Under the pieces are notes generated by a model. The model was given only the letters and a program-made list of their open reading frames with translations, was not told the origin of the DNA and did no database searches. The translations under genes and the position numbers were made by a program. Positions 12,697-14,356 of a stretch of DNA of 14,356 nt are shown here, one piece after another. Position 1 is the stretch's first letter; each line of letters begins with the position of its first letter. Origin of the DNA: JBBTVO01 sp038058335 (lineage in GTDB: Bacteria > Patescibacteriota > Microgenomatia > Levybacterales > UBA12049); contig JBBUBI010000025.1 in assembly GCA_038058335.1 (NCBI GenBank), forward strand, positions 1-14,356, given 5' to 3'.

Positions 12697-12766
12697 GCGT
12701 ATAGGAAATAGCAAATAGCGTAAAGTTGAATAAACTAAACACTAAACGCTAATAACTAAACGCTAA
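12697..12766 (+). repeat. degenerate 7-nt tandem array
   Basis: Ten consecutive 7-mers: GCGTATA, GGAAATA, GCAAATA, GCGTAAA, GTTGAAT, AAACTAA, ACACTAA, ACGCTAA, TAACTAA, ACGCTAA, followed by ACGT. The first half carries AGCGT and the second half its complement ACGCT, so the array can fold: AGCGT 12696-12700 with ACGCT 12760-12764, and TAGCGT 12716-12721 with ACGCTA 12746-12751. It fills the space between the Shine-Dalgarno and the DUF5679 start. Confidence 0.65.
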
Positions 12767-12770
12767 ACGT

Positions 12771-12914
12771 ATGGCATCAATGTATTGTGTAAAATGCAGA
12801 GCTAAGAGAGAAGATCCTAATGCAGAAGCAGTTACCATGAAAAATGGAAAACCTGCAATGAAAGGAAAATGCCCAGTTTGTGGTACAGGAATGTACAAAA
12901 TTGGTAAGGCTTAA
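12771..12914 (+). CDS. DUF5679 small Cys4 zinc-ribbon-like protein
   Basis: 47 aa, widespread in Patescibacteria; function unknown. Translation gives MASMYCVKCRAKREDPNAEA, then a Lys/Gly-rich turn with KNGKPAMKGKCPVCGTGMYK. C6-V-K-C9 and C34-P-V-C37 are two CxxC knuckles that should hold one zinc ion, as in small nucleic-acid or ribosome-associated proteins. The upstream frame is closed by a TAA at 12753-12755, so the start must be 12771 (or the ATG at 12780). No Shine-Dalgarno adjoins the ATG; the perfect one lies beyond the 7-nt array. The gene ends just before a palindrome and a strong terminator. Probably co-transcribed with the 98-aa gene. Confidence 0.9.
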   Translation: MASMYCVKCRAKREDPNAEAVTMKNGKPAMKGKCPVCGTGMYKIGKA

Positions 12915-12958
12915 TTCTTGAAGGTCCTTCGAAGGAAAAATTAATGATCCTTCAAGAA
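12915..12958. repeat. nested palindrome after DUF5679
   Basis: TTCTTGAAGG (12915-12924) and CCTTCAAGAA (12949-12958) are perfect 10-bp inverted arms. Between them lies a second perfect palindrome CCTTCGAAGG (12926-12935). The arms share CCTT/AAGG, so alternative pairings are possible. No T-tract of its own. Confidence 0.7.
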
Positions 12959-12962
12959 CAAA

Positions 12963-13000
12963 AATAAAAAACCCTACAAGTGATTGCGGGGTTTTTTATT
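12963..13000. terminator. bidirectional Rho-independent terminator
   Basis: AATAAAAAACCC (12963-12974) and GGGTTTTTTATT (12989-13000) form a perfect 12-bp stem with a 14-nt loop. T-runs on either strand allow it to end both the DUF5679 transcript and the convergent glycosyltransferase transcript. Confidence 0.9.
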
Positions 13001-13015
13001 GCTTTCGTCCCAAAA

Positions 13016-14356
13016 CTACTGCTCTCTGTATTGTGTAAGTTTGTAGACTTTGGCGACGATTACTTCCCATTCATCCACAATCTCAGCTCTGCCAAAACCC
13101 GCAACTTCCCAAAGAGAATTACCAAGCGGCTGACATGCAGTTTCGCAAACCACCAGAAGCTGATCCTTTACCGTGCTTCTCTCCGGATCAACAACTGTAT
13201 TTTCGATAGTCACCGGCGGCTTGCCTTCAAGAGTAAAAAAATATCTATAAGCGTGATCGGAGTTACCTCCTGTAATAAGAGCAAAATTAAAAGGCTTACC
13301 CTCTGCTTTGTCTAGAACAAACTCAGCAACGGTTCTCATTTGATTCATTTGTCTATTTGGTGAATATCTAAACGGAATTCCTGTTAAATTTACTGCAACT
13401 AGAGAAAGATAAACTAAGATGCAAATGATTTTGAGCGCGTTGTTTTTAGAACCAATAAAATTCAGAGCAAAAGCCGTAAGAATAAACGGAAGGGTAAACA
13501 TAAAGCCAAAGTAATAATCATAAATTGGTTTTTTATAAAACCCGAATAATATAATTCCTATGAAAATCCATACAAAAATAATACTGAATTTTAAAAATTC
13601 AGAAGATAAGGCTTTACCACCCCTAATGCCAACCACTGTTTTGAAAAGCTTAAGAACCAAAATCGAGACAGAGACTATCGCTAGAATCAATGAAAATATT
13701 TGCCAATACAAAGCATTCGGATGCATTCCTGCTCCTATCTGATCTGCAGACGGAAAGTTTGCAACCAACCTTGCAAAGAGTCGAAAGAATACATCATTAA
13801 TGCTTGAGAAAAAATTAGCACTTGTTCCGGTATCACCCGAATTTAAAATAAAGCTATAAATACTTGTTGTATTCGCGAAATTATGCCGGGCTTCAAATGC
13901 AATAAAAGGAGAAAGTCCTACCAAAAATCCTGTAAATATAACTAGATTGTCTTTAACAAATACTCTTGCTAAGCTCATCGATCTGCTCTGGATAAACCTT
14001 GCTAGATTTGTTACCAGAAGATAAACTGCAATTATTGCACCTAAGAAAAACGCAAGATAGTGAAGCTGCATTGATATCCCCAGCAAAAACCCTACAAGCA
14101 TAAACATCTTCCAATTTTCGCTCTTAACACCCCTATACAAAACGTATAAAGTCAGGAGGGAAAAAAAAGGCATAAGATTTGGATTCCATGAGGATCTTGA
14201 GTAAGTTATTACAATAGGAGAAATTGAATATAGCAAAGCTGCAGTAAGTCCTACTGTTTTATTGAAAAATTCAGATGAAAATTTATAGACCAAATAAACT
14301 GTGGCTATTCCAAAAAGCGCGACCATTACCGCAGGGCCCACTGGAGTGAAATTGGA
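13016..14356 (-). CDS. GT39-like polytopic membrane glycosyltransferase, 5' end missing
   Basis: Resembles the ArnT/PMT superfamily (glycosyltransferase family 39), which transfers sugars from a polyprenyl-phosphate donor on the outer face of the membrane. The frame is open to the window edge; the GTG at 14341 is internal, since SNFTPVGPAVMVAL reads straight across it. Seen: repeated hydrophobic spans, the SISPIVITYSRSSWNPNLMP region (GT39 proteins have P....SR...D/N near here), MQLHYLAFF, and several further spans with short loops. A soluble C-terminal portion of about 100 residues includes ALITGGNSDHAYRYFFTLEG. The family's catalytic Asp lies in the first outer loop, which would be outside the window, so it cannot be checked. 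Ends at the bidirectional terminator. Confidence 0.8.
   Translation of the reverse strand, partial: SNFTPVGPAVMVALFGIATVYLVYKFSSEFFNKTVGLTAALLYSISPIVITYSRSSWNPNLMPFFSLLTLYVLYRGVKSENWKMFMLVGFLLGISMQLHYLAFFLGAIIAVYLLVTNLARFIQSRSMSLARVFVKDNLVIFTGFLVGLSPFIAFEARHNFANTTSIYSFILNSGDTGTSANFFSSINDVFFRLFARLVANFPSADQIGAGMHPNALYWQIFSLILAIVSVSILVLKLFKTVVGIRGGKALSSEFLKFSIIFVWIFIGIILFGFYKKPIYDYYFGFMFTLPFILTAFALNFIGSKNNALKIICILVYLSLVAVNLTGIPFRYSPNRQMNQMRTVAEFVLDKAEGKPFNFALITGGNSDHAYRYFFTLEGKPPVTIENTVVDPERSTVKDQLLVVCETACQPLGNSLWEVAGFGRAEIVDEWEVIVAKVYKLTQYREQ

Noticed and set aside
1..14356. tRNA or rRNA genes
   Set aside because: No cloverleaf with a GGTTCGAATCC-type arm and no rRNA-like sequence was seen on either strand; a covariance search would be needed to exclude a divergent tRNA.

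Overview
The window reads as chromosomal DNA of a low-GC member of the Patescibacteria (Candidate Phyla Radiation), most likely Microgenomates-like. The main reasons are the small Cys4 DUF5679 protein, the DUF4446 and DUF3048 proteins, small YGSG-type surface proteins, Ser/Thr/Pro/Gly-rich secreted proteins and a minimal gene set dominated by export machinery. TGA acts as a stop (for example at 12673-12675), so this is not a lineage that recodes TGA. The taxonomic placement is inference; no rRNA or ribosomal protein gene is present.

Layout. 51-1917 (+): CCA-adding enzyme with an HD domain, then a GatB/YqeY-domain protein. 1956-2445 (-): a BrnT/BrnA toxin-antitoxin pair, followed by a decayed copy of the yqeY 3' end, so that the two homologous segments bracket the toxin module. 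2590-3930 (+): a sparse accessory stretch with a small membrane protein, a possible short structured RNA with its own terminator, and a NYN-domain nuclease; copies of an unnamed structured repeat lie between these genes. 3953-6804 (-): tatA, tatC, a 72-residue membrane protein with a Tat-like RK motif, and a large beta-helix protein with higher GC. 6890-7651 (+): a secreted Fn3-like surface protein, divergent from tatA across a promoter region that contains a TA-dinucleotide run. 7754-10606 (-): a winged-helix regulator with a degenerate nucleotidyltransferase domain, secD and secF, all overlapping. 10674-12312 (-): DUF4446 and DUF3048 membrane proteins. 12379-12914 (+): a small basic membrane protein and the DUF5679 zinc-ribbon-like protein, ending in a strong bidirectional terminator. 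13016 to the window edge (-): a partial GT39-like membrane glycosyltransferase.

The unifying theme is the cell envelope: Sec (SecDF) and Tat export, secreted and surface proteins, a membrane glycosyltransferase and anchored DUF3048/DUF4446 proteins. Two modes of translation initiation seem to coexist. Several promoter-proximal genes have a -10 box only 6-14 nt before the ATG and no Shine-Dalgarno; genes such as tatA, brnA and the beta-helix gene have clear Shine-Dalgarno sequences.

The best leads for something undescribed are: (1) a four-copy structured intergenic repeat with core GGTAGCGAGGCTGTTTCACC; (2) a degenerate 7-nt repeat array lying between a perfect Shine-Dalgarno and the DUF5679 start codon; (3) the yqeY 3'-end duplication around brnTA; (4) the tatAC / RK-motif protein / beta-helix operon.
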